Part shown: piece after piece, positions 19,509-29,360 of the stretch
Layout of the letters: every line of letters starts with the position of its first letter
How positions within the stretch are numbered: position 1 is the first letter of the stretch
Source: Phaeoceros laevis
Taxonomy: Eukaryota > Anthocerotophyta > Anthocerotopsida > Notothyladales
Direction: 5' to 3'
Assembly: GCA_049999765.1 (NCBI GenBank)
Contig: JBNGIQ010006763.1
Location: forward strand, 1-42,429
DNA: 42,429 nt
Made by a program: the position numbers and the translations under genes
Notes under the pieces: model-generated
Seen by the model: only the letters and a program-made list of their open reading frames with translations
What the model was told of the DNA's origin: nothing
The model's database searches: none

Positions 19509-22500
19509 TCAATGTCTACCCTTACAGCTACAGGACCCTGCCTCGAATCGATGCACACGGTGTGCGTCCCGTACAACGATGTCCCTCTTTTCCACCCTTG
19601 ACATAATCTCGGTGGAAGAGTGGCAGTCGCTGCACATCCGCAGGTTTTTCGTTACCAGCAGAGGTGTGCCACCGGGAGTGTTCAAGAGACCAAATGCCAA
19701 AGCTAGCTTCTCAGCATGCCCACACAGTTGATCTTCCTTCTCCTTCTCAGACACTGGCTTCAACACCAGCTTGGTGTGTGGAGCATGGTTCCCTTGCTCC
19801 TTCAACTGTTCATTTGTGCTCCGAACCTTGCATGAAAGGTCACCCCTTTCGTCCCCAACAACAAATGTACGCACCTGCTTTTTCACCTCAATGCCTGCCA
19901 CGGCAGGTTTCTTGTTGGCTCCTGCCAACTTCCTCAACCTTTCGATTCTATCTACATCCGCCCACCTATGGGCATCTGCGTACATATTGGCCATGAGCAC
20001 ATATGCGGCGGCATGCTGAGGATCCAGCTCAACAAGACTTTCAAAACACCGTGTTCCCCGCTCTATATCCCCATGACTCTTGCAAGCATTCAGCAATGAC
20101 GTCAACCCAACAGCATCGTTTTCACACCCAGCTGATTTCAGCACCTTCTCCGCCTCACCTAAATGGCCTGCCCGCCCAAGAAGATCAACCATGCACACAT
20201 AATGCTCAGTTGTGGGGTTGAGGCCATGTTGTTTCACCATGGCGTCATAATACTGTCGACCCTTACTGACGAGCCCCGCATTACTGCATGCTACAAGAAG
20301 GCAAGTAAATGTGGCGTCATTTGGCTGAATACCAGCCAGTATCATCTCTTCGAAACAGGCTATAGCCTTGTGGCCCTCATTGTTTCTACCGTAACCATTT
20401 ATCATGGCATTCCATGTTACCGTATTCCTTGTGGACAGATTCTCGAACACTTTGCTTGCATCTTCCAACTGGCCACATTTTGCATACATATTTACGAGAC
20501 AAGTGCCCAGGACTACATTACCTTCAAGTAGCCCTCTTTCCACAATCCCTGAATGCAGCTGCCTACCCTGCTGTAAAGCACCAGCACTTGTACAAACTTT
20601 GAGGAGGCAAACATACGTAACAATGTCTGCTAAAATCACGCCTTCCTTCTCCATAATTGCATGCAATGCGAGTGCCTGGGGAGCGAGCCCGTGCTCAGCA
20701 TACCCATTAATCATGGCAGCCCACGTTACCTCATTCCTTGTGGACAGACTGTCAAACACTTTGCGTGCATCTTCCAACTGGCCACATTTTGCATACATGT
20801 CTACAAGGCAATTGCCTAGTACTATGTGACCTTCAAGCAGTTCTCTTTTTACAATCCATGCATGCAGCTGCCTGCCCTGCTGTAGATCACCAGCACTTGC
20901 ACAAGCTTTCAGGAGGCACACATACGTAACACGGTCTGCTAAAATCAGGCCTTCCTGCTCCATAATTGCATACAATACGAGTGCCTGGGGACCAAGCCCG
21001 TGCTCAGCATACGCATGTATCATGGCATTCCATGTTGGCGCATTCCTTGTGGCCAGACTGTCAAACACTTTGCGTGCATCTTCCAACTGGCCACATTTTG
21101 AATACATATTTACGAGGCAAGTTCCCAGTACTACGTCACCTTCAAGCAGTCCTCTTTTTACGATCCCTGAATGCAGCTGCCTGCCCTGCTGTAGAGCACC
21201 AGCACTCGCACAGGAATTCAGGAGGCAGACATACGTAACACGGTCTGCTAAAATCAGGCCCTCCTGGTCCATACTTGCATACAATGCAAGCGCCTGGGAA
21301 CCGAGCCCGTGCTGAGCATACCCATTTATCATAACGTTCCACGTTACCGCATCCCTTGTGGACAGACTGTCAAACACTTTGCGTGCATCTTCCAACTTGC
21401 CACATTTCGCATACATATTTACGAGACAGTTCCCAAGTATTATGTCACCTTTTAGTAGTCCTCGTTCCACGATCTCTGCATGCAGCTGCCTGCCCTGCTG
21501 TAGAGCACCAGCACTTGCACAAGCTTTCAGGAGGCAAGTAAAGGTAACACTGTTTGCTAAAAGCAGGCCTTCCTGTTCCATCCTCGCATACAATGTGAGC
21601 GCCTGGGGACCGAGCCCATGCTCAGCATACCCATTTATCATGGCATTCCATGTTACCGCATCCTTCGTGGACAGACTGTCAAATACTTTGCGTGCATCTT
21701 CCAATTCCCCACATTTTGCATACATGTCCACCAGGCAGTTGTAAACAAAAGAGTCAGGCTGAATGCCACTCTCCAAAACATCAGCGTGCACCTGCCTACC
21801 AGATTCCACATCCACCGCTCTTGCACAAGCTTGCAGGGCAGCGACAAAAATGTGACTATCTGCCTCCAAACCTGAGCTGCGCATTTCATTGTACAGTCGA
21901 ATGCCCTCCCTAGGTTTCCCCTGCTCAGCGTGCTTAGATATAATAGAGAACCACATGAAGACATCAGGTTTGGCCACCCTTGTGAACACCTGCATCGCCT
22001 CCTGTAACCGGCCTTGACATGCGTACATGCGCAAGAGATGGTTTCCCAAAAATGCGTTGGATCCGTATCCAAGCTTGATAGTGAGATCATCAAGTCGTCG
22101 CCCCAACAGCAGATTTTTTTCAGCCCCGCATCTCCGGATGACTCTGTACAGGAGGGAAGTGGACACATGACATTGTGTGTCCGCTAAATCACTCAAAGCG
22201 TCAACTGCTCGACTTAGCTGCCCATTCTCATAAAGTTGTTCGATTACAGCTTGAGCCGTTCCATACCCTTGGCACTCTGCCACCGTCGGAGCGGCAGCAT
22301 TATGATGCAACAAGGGGTTGGATGTAGGTTGAGCAGACCGTCCAACCTGCTTGTGCAAGGCAGCCAGCTCCGCATCCACGTGCCCCCAGTCAGGCTTATA
22401 GCAGTTGTTCAGCCATAGGGGCTCCTTGGGCTCCTTGTTCCTGAAATCGGGAGAGCTGGTGTTCGTCCTGCAGTCCCACCACAACGTGGGGTCCAAGAAA

Positions 22501-22700
22501 TACTGCCTCCGCAACAACTCTTGCCGCTCTCCTGCACTGCTATTCTCCGGTATGCCTAGCTTGGCTGCTAAGAAAATGCACGGCACGAATGTGCGGCTTG
22601 TGTAAATCCATTGCCTCGGAGGCACATTTAACCTCCCCTCCAGCTCCAGGGTGTGGGCCTGCCTCCCAGCTGCTGGCGTCCAAAACCGCTGATGTTGCAT
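19509..22700 (-). CDS. PDF-PPR-DYW:KP editing-factor candidate 1
   Basis: The first ATG gives 1063 aa. Residues 61-114 form an OSB-type PDF module (YFLDPTLWWD, PDF at 84-86, LWL at 95-97). PLS-class PPR repeats follow, including nearly identical 103-aa P-L-S units with LVNMYAKCG and GALQQGRQLH. Then come E motifs (EHYVCMVDLLGRAGHLGEA) and a variant DYW domain: KKPAVAGIEV in place of the PG box, HAEKLALAFGLLNTP with the deaminase H-x-E, CSDCH, and the end CSCKGRH instead of DYW. The KPAxA signature is that of DYW:KP proteins linked to U-to-C editing in hornworts, lycophytes and ferns, whose usual end is GRP. It probably acts in plastids or mitochondria. It is the last of three tandem paralogues, 322 bp downstream of the second. 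Confidence 0.85.
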   Translation of the reverse strand: MQHQRFWTPAAGRQAHTLELEGRLNVPPRQWIYTSRTFVPCIFLAAKLGIPENSSAGERQELLRRQYFLDPTLWWDCRTNTSSPDFRNKEPKEPLWLNNCYKPDWGHVDAELAALHKQVGRSAQPTSNPLLHHNAAAPTVAECQGYGTAQAVIEQLYENGQLSRAVDALSDLADTQCHVSTSLLYRVIRRCGAEKNLLLGRRLDDLTIKLGYGSNAFLGNHLLRMYACQGRLQEAMQVFTRVAKPDVFMWFSIISKHAEQGKPREGIRLYNEMRSSGLEADSHIFVAALQACARAVDVESGRQVHADVLESGIQPDSFVYNCLVDMYAKCGELEDARKVFDSLSTKDAVTWNAMINGYAEHGLGPQALTLYARMEQEGLLLANSVTFTCLLKACASAGALQQGRQLHAEIVERGLLKGDIILGNCLVNMYAKCGKLEDARKVFDSLSTRDAVTWNVMINGYAQHGLGSQALALYASMDQEGLILADRVTYVCLLNSCASAGALQQGRQLHSGIVKRGLLEGDVVLGTCLVNMYSKCGQLEDARKVFDSLATRNAPTWNAMIHAYAEHGLGPQALVLYAIMEQEGLILADRVTYVCLLKACASAGDLQQGRQLHAWIVKRELLEGHIVLGNCLVDMYAKCGQLEDARKVFDSLSTRNEVTWAAMINGYAEHGLAPQALALHAIMEKEGVILADIVTYVCLLKVCTSAGALQQGRQLHSGIVERGLLEGNVVLGTCLVNMYAKCGQLEDASKVFENLSTRNTVTWNAMINGYGRNNEGHKAIACFEEMILAGIQPNDATFTCLLVACSNAGLVSKGRQYYDAMVKQHGLNPTTEHYVCMVDLLGRAGHLGEAEKVLKSAGCENDAVGLTSLLNACKSHGDIERGTRCFESLVELDPQHAAAYVLMANMYADAHRWADVDRIERLRKLAGANKKPAVAGIEVKKQVRTFVVGDERGDLSCKVRSTNEQLKEQGNHAPHTKLVLKPVSEKEKEDQLCGHAEKLALAFGLLNTPGGTPLLVTKNLRMCSDCHSSTEIMSRVEKRDIVVRDAHRVHRFEAGSCSCKGRH
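20440..21740 (-). repeat. In-gene tandem repeats of ~309 bp (KP gene 1)
   Basis: Successive P-L-S units of ~103 codons are very similar at the DNA level. The block around ATGCAGCTGCCTGCCCTGCTG recurs four times at near-constant spacing. The same unit occurs at ~23930-24900 and ~27290-28290 in the two sister genes with different copy numbers. This suits unequal crossing-over and gene conversion. Confidence 0.8.
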
Positions 22701-22860
22701 CTCGCTGGTGGTGCGCAATTGTAGATGGAGCAATCGCAGGAGGTTTCAGCAGTAGCAGCCCAGCGGGCATGCCCACGTTTTGCAGCTGTTCGGCATCCAA
22801 GACTATTGATGCTGCATCACGTCAGTGGTGCGCGCCATTGGAGGTGGAGCAAGAACGGTA
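22626..22860 (-). repeat. Duplicated leader element of KP genes
   Basis: Two diverged copies of a ~100-bp element lie in tandem: GCGCACCAC, GATGCA(A/G)CATCA, TTGGA(C/T)GCC, CAGCTG. In gene 1 the proximal copy holds the start codon (22700). The distal copy holds an upstream ATG at 22838 that opens an 11-codon frame ending at TAG. The second KP gene has the same pair at ~25900-26095; the third and the fragment at 4105 show one copy. Confidence 0.65.
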
Positions 22861-23021
22861 GCCGCACTTGATTTACCCACTGCTGGGGTCCAGTAAACTA
22901 GAGCCCAAGGAGTTCTTGGATAGTCGCACCGTCAGCCATTTTGAAGGGCTGCCCTGAGTAACCACTGCCACCAACAGCAGGCAGGTGGTGCTACTGTTTC
23001 ATTGGCAATTTTTGTTTTCGC

Positions 23022-26000
23022 TTAATGTCGACCCTTACAGCTACAGGACCCTGCCTCGAACCGATGCACACGGTGTGCGTCCCGTACAACGATGTCCCTC
23101 TTCTCAACCCTGGACATATTCTCGGTGGAAGAGTGGCAGTCGGTGCACATCCGCAGGTTTTTCGTTACCAGCAGAGGTGTGCCATCGGGAGTGTTCAAGA
23201 GGCCGAATGCTAAAGCTAGCTTCTCAGCATGCCCACACAGTTCATCTTCCTTCTCCTTCTCAGACACTGGCTTCAACACCAGCTTGGTCTGTGGTACATG
23301 GTTCCCTTCCTCCTTCAAACGTTCATTTGTGCTCCGAACCTTGCATGAAAGGTCACCCCTGTCTTCCCCCACAACAAATGTGTGCACGTGCTTCTTCACC
23401 TCAATGCCTGCCACTGCAGGTTTCTTGTTAGCTCCTGCCAACTTTCTCAACCTTTCAATTCTATCTACATCCGCCCACCTATGGGCATCTGCGTACACAT
23501 TGGCCATGAGCACATATGCTGCGGCATGCTGAGGATCCAGCTCAACGAGACTTTCAAAACACCGCGTTCCACGCTCTATATCCCCGTGACTTTTGCAGGC
23601 ATTCAGCAATGACGTCAACCCAACAGCATGGTCTTCACACCCAGCTGATTTCAGCATCTTCTCTGCCTCACCTAAATGGCCTGCTCGCCCAAGAAGATCA
23701 ACCATGCAATTATAATGCTCAGCTGTCGGGTTCAGGCCATGCTGCTTCACCATGGCATCAAAATACTGTCGACCCTTACTGACCAGCCCCTCTTGACTAC
23801 ATGCTGCAAGAAGGCAAGTAAATGTGGTGTCATTTGGCTGAATACCAGCTAGAATCATGTCTTCGAAACAGGCTGTAGCCTTGTGGCCTTCATTGTTCCT
23901 ACCGTACCCATTTATCATGGCATTCCATGTTACCGCATCCCTTGTTGTCAGATTGTCAAATACTTTGCTTGCGTCTTCCAACTGACCACATTTTGCATAC
24001 ATATTTACAAGACAGTTGCCCAATACTATGTCCCCTTCAAGTAGTCCTCTTTCCAAAATCTCTGAATGCAGCTGCCTACCTTGCTGAAGAGCACCAGCAC
24101 TTGTACAAGCCTTCAGGAGGCAAGCAAACGTAGCACTGTCTGCTAAAGTCAGGCCTTCCTGCTCCATCCTTGCATACAATGCGAGCGCCTGTGGACCAAA
24201 CCCATTCTCAGCATACCCGTTTATCATAGCATTCCATGTTACCGCATCCCTTGTGGACAGACTGTCAAACACCTGGAGTGCATCTTCCAACTGGCCACAT
24301 TTTGCATACATATTTACGAGACAAGTGCCCAGTACTTTGTTACCTTCAAGTAGTTGCTTTTGTACGATCCCTGAATGCAGCTGCCTGCCCTGCTGTAGAG
24401 CACCAACACTTGTACAAGCCTTGAGGAGGCACGCAAATGTAAAACTGTCTGCCAAAATCAGGCCTTCCTGCTCCATCCTTTCATACAATGCGAGTGCCTG
24501 GGGACTGAGGCCGTGCTCAGCATACCCATTTATCATGGCAGTCCATGTTACCGCATCCCTTGTGGACAGACTGTCAAACACCTTGCGTGCATCTTCCAAC
24601 TCGCCACACTTTGCATACATATTTACGAGACAAGTGCCCAGTACTACGTCAGCTTCAAGTAGTCCTCTTTCCACGATCTCTGAATGCAGCTGCCTGCCCT
24701 GCTGTAGAGCACCAGCACTTGCACAAGCCTTCAGGAGGCACGCAAATGTAAAATTGTTTGCTAAAATCAGGCCTTCCTGCTTCATCATTGCATACAATGC
24801 GAGCGCCTGGGGACTGAGCCCGTGCTCAGCGTACCCATTAATCATGGCGTTCCATGTTACCGCATCCCTCGTGGCCAGACTGTCAAACAGCTTGCGTGCA
24901 TTTTCCAACTTGCCACACTTCGCATACCCAGCGATCATGGTAGTCCATGTCACTGCATTCCTTGTGGCCATACTGTCGAAAACCCTGCGTGCATCTTCCA
25001 ATTCCCCACATTTTGCATACATGTCCACCAGGCAGTTGCAAACAAAAGAGTTAGGCTGAATGCCACTCTCCAACACATCAGCGTGCACCTTCCTGCCAGA
25101 TTGCACATCTTCTGCTCTTGAACAAGCTTGCAGTGCAGCGACAAAAATGTGACTATCTGCCTCTAAACCTGAGCTGCGCATCTCATTGTACAGTAGAATG
25201 GCCTCGCTAGGTTTCTCCCGTTCAGCATGTGCAGAGATAATGGAGGACCACATGAAGACATCCGGTTGGGCCACCCTTTTGAACACCTGCATCGCCTCCT
25301 GTAAGCGGCCTTGACATGCATACATGCGCAAGAGATGATTGCCCAAAAATGCATTCGATCTATACCCAAGTTTGACAGTTAGATCATCAAGTCGACGCCC
25401 CAACACCAGATTTTTTTCAGCCCGACATCTCCGGATGACTCTGTAGAGCAGAGAAGTGGACACACGAGATTGTGTCTCCGCCAAGACGGTCAAGGCGTCA
25501 ACTGCTCGACTTAGCTGCCCATTCTCACAAAGTTGTTTGATTACAGCCTGAGCCGTTCCGTACCCTTGGGACTCCGGCACTGTCGGAGTGGCGGCATTAT
25601 GAGGCAACAAGGGGTTGGATGTAGGCTGAGAAGATCGTGCAACCCGCTTGTCCAAGATAGCCAGTTGTGTATCCACCCAGTCAGGCTTATAGAAGTCGTT
25701 CAGCCAAAGGGGGTCCTTGGACTCCTTGTGCCTGAAGTCGGGAGAGCGGGCGCTCTGCTTGTTCGTCCTGCAGTCCCACCACAATGTAGGATCCAAAAAA
25801 TACTGCCTCCACAACAATTCTTCCCGCGATTTTGCAGTGCTATTGCTCGGTAAGCCTAGCTTGGGTGCTCTGTGAATCCATTGCCTCAGAGGCACGCTCC
25901 AGGTCCTCATTGCTGTCCCTAGCTGTTGGCGTCCAAAACCGCTGATGTCGCATTCCATTGGTGGTGCGCAATTGTAGGTAGAATAATTGCAAGGTTTTTC

Positions 26001-26090
26001 AGCAGTAGCAGTGCAGCGGGCATGTCCACCAGCTGGTTGGAATCCAAGCCTGTTAATGCTGCATCGCGTTAGAGGAGCGCGCCATTGCAT
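23022..26090 (-). CDS. PDF-PPR-DYW:KP editing-factor candidate 2
   Basis: The first ATG gives 1022 aa; the frame is open a little further up without an ATG. The N-terminus differs from its sisters: a deletion shifts frame between the ATG they use and the PDF module, so translation must begin in the distal leader copy. The PDF module is the best preserved: YFLDPTLWWDCR, WWD at 104-106, SPDFRHK with PDF at 117-119, LWLNDFYKPDWVDTQL. PLS repeats follow, with an extra partial S-P step (MIAGYAKCGKLENARKLFDS) and three GALQQGRQLH units. The end is KKPAVAGIEVKKHVHTF, HAEKLALAFGLLNTP, CTDCH and CSCKGRH. The deaminase H-x-E and CxxCH are intact. It lies 295 bp downstream of the third gene, 322 bp upstream of the first, same strand. 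Confidence 0.85.
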   Translation of the reverse strand: MQWRAPLTRCSINRLGFQPAGGHARCTATAEKPCNYSTYNCAPPMECDISGFGRQQLGTAMRTWSVPLRQWIHRAPKLGLPSNSTAKSREELLWRQYFLDPTLWWDCRTNKQSARSPDFRHKESKDPLWLNDFYKPDWVDTQLAILDKRVARSSQPTSNPLLPHNAATPTVPESQGYGTAQAVIKQLCENGQLSRAVDALTVLAETQSRVSTSLLYRVIRRCRAEKNLVLGRRLDDLTVKLGYRSNAFLGNHLLRMYACQGRLQEAMQVFKRVAQPDVFMWSSIISAHAEREKPSEAILLYNEMRSSGLEADSHIFVAALQACSRAEDVQSGRKVHADVLESGIQPNSFVCNCLVDMYAKCGELEDARRVFDSMATRNAVTWTTMIAGYAKCGKLENARKLFDSLATRDAVTWNAMINGYAEHGLSPQALALYAMMKQEGLILANNFTFACLLKACASAGALQQGRQLHSEIVERGLLEADVVLGTCLVNMYAKCGELEDARKVFDSLSTRDAVTWTAMINGYAEHGLSPQALALYERMEQEGLILADSFTFACLLKACTSVGALQQGRQLHSGIVQKQLLEGNKVLGTCLVNMYAKCGQLEDALQVFDSLSTRDAVTWNAMINGYAENGFGPQALALYARMEQEGLTLADSATFACLLKACTSAGALQQGRQLHSEILERGLLEGDIVLGNCLVNMYAKCGQLEDASKVFDNLTTRDAVTWNAMINGYGRNNEGHKATACFEDMILAGIQPNDTTFTCLLAACSQEGLVSKGRQYFDAMVKQHGLNPTAEHYNCMVDLLGRAGHLGEAEKMLKSAGCEDHAVGLTSLLNACKSHGDIERGTRCFESLVELDPQHAAAYVLMANVYADAHRWADVDRIERLRKLAGANKKPAVAGIEVKKHVHTFVVGEDRGDLSCKVRSTNERLKEEGNHVPQTKLVLKPVSEKEKEDELCGHAEKLALAFGLLNTPDGTPLLVTKNLRMCTDCHSSTENMSRVEKRDIVVRDAHRVHRFEAGSCSCKGRH

Positions 26091-26384
26091 GTGGAGCAAG
26101 GATGCCTGTTTGAAACTCCCCACTGCCGGGTTCCTAGCTCTAAACAGTTCTAGAAACCCTTTTCGCACATTGAGTATAGCTTGTTCGAGATTTGGGCAGT
26201 GGGGGGTCGTTATACATATGTCGTAGGGAAAAAATCATAACCCTAGCTTTCTACTATCGGGGATACGCACTGTTCCCCGGCAGGACATGGGGGGTGACCC
26301 CGGGTGAGCCAGATGGATGCGTGTGTGCTTCCGCTCTGAAACGTTTGTCAATGGATCATTGAGTTGGCCATTTTTCCTTCTCGC

Positions 26385-29360
26385 TCAGTGCCGACCCTTA
26401 CAGCTACAGGACCCTGCCTCGAATCGATGCACACGGTGTGCGTCCCGTACAACAATGTCCCTTTTTTCCACCCTTGACATAATCTCGGTGGACAAGTGGC
26501 AGTCCCTGCACATCCGCAAGTTTTTGGTGACCAACAGAGGTGTGCCATCGGGAGTGTTAAAGAGACCAAATGCCAAAGCTAGCTTCTCAGCATGCCCACA
26601 CAGTTCATCTTCCTTCTCCTTCTCAGACACTGGCTTCAACACCAGCTTGGTCTGTGGTACATGGTTCCCTTCCTCCTTCAAACGTTCATATGTGCTCCGC
26701 ACCTTGCATGAAAGGTCACCCCTTTCTTCCCCCACAACAAATGTGTGCACCTGCTTGTTCACCTCAATGCCTGCCACTGCAGGTTTCTTGCTAGCTCCCG
26801 CCAACTTTCTCAACCTTTCAACTCTATCTACATCCGCCCACCTATCTGCATCTGCGTACATACTGGCCATGAGTACATATGCAGCTGCAGTCTGAGGATC
26901 CAGCTCAACAAGGCTTTCAAAACACCGTGTTCCCCGCTCTATATCCCCATGACTCTTGCATGCATTCAGCAATGACGTCAACCCAACAGCATGGTCTTCA
27001 CACCCAGCTGATTTCAGCATCTTCTCTGCCTCACCTAAATGGCCTGCCCGCCCAAGAAGATCAACCATGCACACATAATGCTCACTTGTTGGCTCGCGGC
27101 CATGCTGTTTCACCATGGCATTGAAATACTGTCGACCCTTACTGACCAGCCCCGCATTACTGCATGCTACAAGAAGGCAAGTAAATGTGGTGTCATCAGG
27201 CTGAATACCAGCCAGTATCATCTCTTCGAAACAGGCTGTAGCCTTGTGGCCTTCATTGTTTCTACCATACCCATTTATCATGGCATTCCATGTTACCGCA
27301 TCCCTTTTGGCCAGACCGTCAAAAAGCTTGCGTGCATCTTCCAACTTGCCACATTTTGCATACATATTTACGAGACAGTTCCCCAGTACTACCTCACCTT
27401 CAAGTAGCCCCCTTTCCATGATCTCTGAATGCAGCTGTCTGCCCTGTTGTAGAGCACCAGCACTTGCACAAGCCTTCAGGAGGCAAGCAAACGTCACACT
27501 GTTTGCTAAAATCAGGCCTTCCTGCTGCATACTTGCATACAAAGAGAGCGCCTGGGGAGCAAGCCCATGCTCAGAATAACCATTAATCATGGCAGTCCAT
27601 GTTACCGCATCCCTTGTGGACAGACTGTCAAACACTTTTCGTGCATCTTCCAACTGGCCACATTTCACATACATATTTGCGAGGCAATTGCCCAGTACTA
27701 CGTCACCTTCAAGTAGTCCTCTTTCTACAATCCCTGAATGCAGCTGCCTGCCCTGCTGTAGAGCACCAGCACTTGTACAAGCCTTCAGGAGGCACGCAAA
27801 CGTAACACTATCTGCTAAAATCAGGCCTTCGCGCTCCATACTTGCATACAATACGAGTGCCTGGGGACCAAGCCCGTGCTGAGCATACGCATGTATCATG
27901 GCATTCCATGTTGGCGCATTCCTTGTGGCCAGACTGTCAAACACTTTGCGTGCATCTTCCAACTGGCCACCCTTTGCATACATATTTACGAGACAAGTGC
28001 CCAGCACTACGTCACCTTCAAGTAGTCCTCTTTCCATGATCCTTGAGTGCAGCTGCCTGCCCTGCTGTAGAGCACCAGCACTTGTACAAGCCTTCAGGAG
28101 GCAAGCAAATGTAAAACTGTTTGCCAAAATCAGGCCTTCCTGCTCCATCCTTGCATACAATGCAAGCGCCTGGGGACCGAGCCCGTGCTCAGCATACCCA
28201 TTAATCATGGCATTCCATGTTACTGCATCCCTTGTGGCCAGACTGTCAAACAGCTTGCGTGCATTTTCCAACTGGCCACACTTAGCATACCCAGCAATCA
28301 TGGCATTCCATGTCACTACATCCTTTGTGGCCACACTGTCGAAAACCCTGTGTGCATCTTCCAATTCCCCACATTTTGCATACATGTCCACCAGGCAGTT
28401 GCAAACAAAAGAGTTGGGCTGAATGCCACTCTCCAGCACATCAGCGTGCACCTGCCTGCCAGATTGCACATCTTCCGCCCTTGAACAAGCTTGCAGGGCA
28501 GCGACAAAAATGTGACTATCTGCCTCCAAACCTGAGCTGCGCATCTCATTGTACAGAAGAATGGCCTCACTAGGTTTCCCCTGTTCAACATGTGCAGATA
28601 TAATGGAGAACCACATGAAAACATTAGGTTTGGCCACTCTTTTGAACACCTCCATTGCCTCCTGTAACCGGCCTTGACATGCATACATGCGCAAGAGATG
28701 ATTGCCCAAAAATGCATTCGATCCGTACCCAAGTTTGACAGTTAGATCATCAAGTCGACGCCCCATCACCAGATTTTTTTCAGCCCCACATCTCCGAATG
28801 ACTCTGTACAGCAGAGAGGTGGACACACGAGATTGTGTCTCGGCCAAGACAGTCAAAGCGTCAACTGCTCGACTTAGCTGCCCATTCTCACAAAGTTGTT
28901 CGATTACGGCCTGGGCCGTTCCGTACCCTTGGGACTCTAGCACCGTCGGAGTAGCAGCATTATGATGCAATAAGGGGTAGGATGTAGGCTGAGCAGACTG
29001 TCCAACCCGCTTGTCAAAGCTAGTCAGCTGCGTATCCACCCAATCAGGTTTGTAGAAGTTGTTCAGCCAGAGGGGCTCGTTGGACGACTCCTGGTGCCTG
29101 AAGTCGGGAAAGCGGGAGTCATTCTTGTCCGTCCTGTAGTCCCAGCACAACGTGGGTTCCAAGAAATACTGCCTCCACAACAACTCTTGGCGCTCTACTG
29201 CACTGCTATTGTCTGGTGTGCCTAGCTCGGCTGCTGCGCAACTGTAGGGCACGAATGTGCTGCTTGTGTACATCCATTGCCGAAAGGCCACACTCGAACG
29301 TCGCTCCAGGATGTGGGCCTGTCCACCAGCTGTTGGCGTCCAAACCCGTTGATGTTGCAT
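26385..29360 (-). CDS. PDF-PPR-DYW:KP editing-factor candidate 3
   Basis: The first ATG gives 991 aa and aligns with the start of gene 1 (both begin MQHQR-x-WTP). The PDF module is at ~60-111: YFLEPTLCWDYR, with the first Trp of the WWD pair changed to Cys; FPDFRHQ with PDF at 85-87; LWLNNFYKPDWVDTQL. PLS repeats include the extra MIAGYAKCGQLENARKLFDS step shared with gene 2 and three GALQQGRQLH units. The C-terminal part has KKPAVAGIEVNKQVHTFVVG, HAEKLALAFGLFNTP, CRDCH and CSCKGRH. The likely role is site-specific organellar RNA editing, possibly U-to-C. Its 3' flank matches those of the sister genes only for ~25 bases after the stop. It is the first gene of the tandem array. Confidence 0.85.
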   Translation of the reverse strand: MQHQRVWTPTAGGQAHILERRSSVAFRQWMYTSSTFVPYSCAAAELGTPDNSSAVERQELLWRQYFLEPTLCWDYRTDKNDSRFPDFRHQESSNEPLWLNNFYKPDWVDTQLTSFDKRVGQSAQPTSYPLLHHNAATPTVLESQGYGTAQAVIEQLCENGQLSRAVDALTVLAETQSRVSTSLLYRVIRRCGAEKNLVMGRRLDDLTVKLGYGSNAFLGNHLLRMYACQGRLQEAMEVFKRVAKPNVFMWFSIISAHVEQGKPSEAILLYNEMRSSGLEADSHIFVAALQACSRAEDVQSGRQVHADVLESGIQPNSFVCNCLVDMYAKCGELEDAHRVFDSVATKDVVTWNAMIAGYAKCGQLENARKLFDSLATRDAVTWNAMINGYAEHGLGPQALALYARMEQEGLILANSFTFACLLKACTSAGALQQGRQLHSRIMERGLLEGDVVLGTCLVNMYAKGGQLEDARKVFDSLATRNAPTWNAMIHAYAQHGLGPQALVLYASMEREGLILADSVTFACLLKACTSAGALQQGRQLHSGIVERGLLEGDVVLGNCLANMYVKCGQLEDARKVFDSLSTRDAVTWTAMINGYSEHGLAPQALSLYASMQQEGLILANSVTFACLLKACASAGALQQGRQLHSEIMERGLLEGEVVLGNCLVNMYAKCGKLEDARKLFDGLAKRDAVTWNAMINGYGRNNEGHKATACFEEMILAGIQPDDTTFTCLLVACSNAGLVSKGRQYFNAMVKQHGREPTSEHYVCMVDLLGRAGHLGEAEKMLKSAGCEDHAVGLTSLLNACKSHGDIERGTRCFESLVELDPQTAAAYVLMASMYADADRWADVDRVERLRKLAGASKKPAVAGIEVNKQVHTFVVGEERGDLSCKVRSTYERLKEEGNHVPQTKLVLKPVSEKEKEDELCGHAEKLALAFGLFNTPDGTPLLVTKNLRMCRDCHLSTEIMSRVEKRDIVVRDAHRVHRFEAGSCSCKGRH

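Noticed and set aside
22700-22733. Upstream non-ATG starts for the long frames (22733, 26168, 29417, 38937, 7038)
   Set aside because: These begin with TTG or GTG, which a plant nuclear gene is unlikely to use. The first ATG was taken instead.
24253-25059. 268-codon plus-strand open frame, and similar frames at 21358-21744, 26317-26895 and 27898-28422
   Set aside because: They lie antisense to the KP-type PPR genes and their repeated texts mirror the PPR repeats. They are shadows of long repetitive coding sequence.
20440-28290. CRISPR-like periodic repeats
   Set aside because: The ~309-bp periodicity comes from PPR P-L-S units in coding sequence, not short repeats with spacers.
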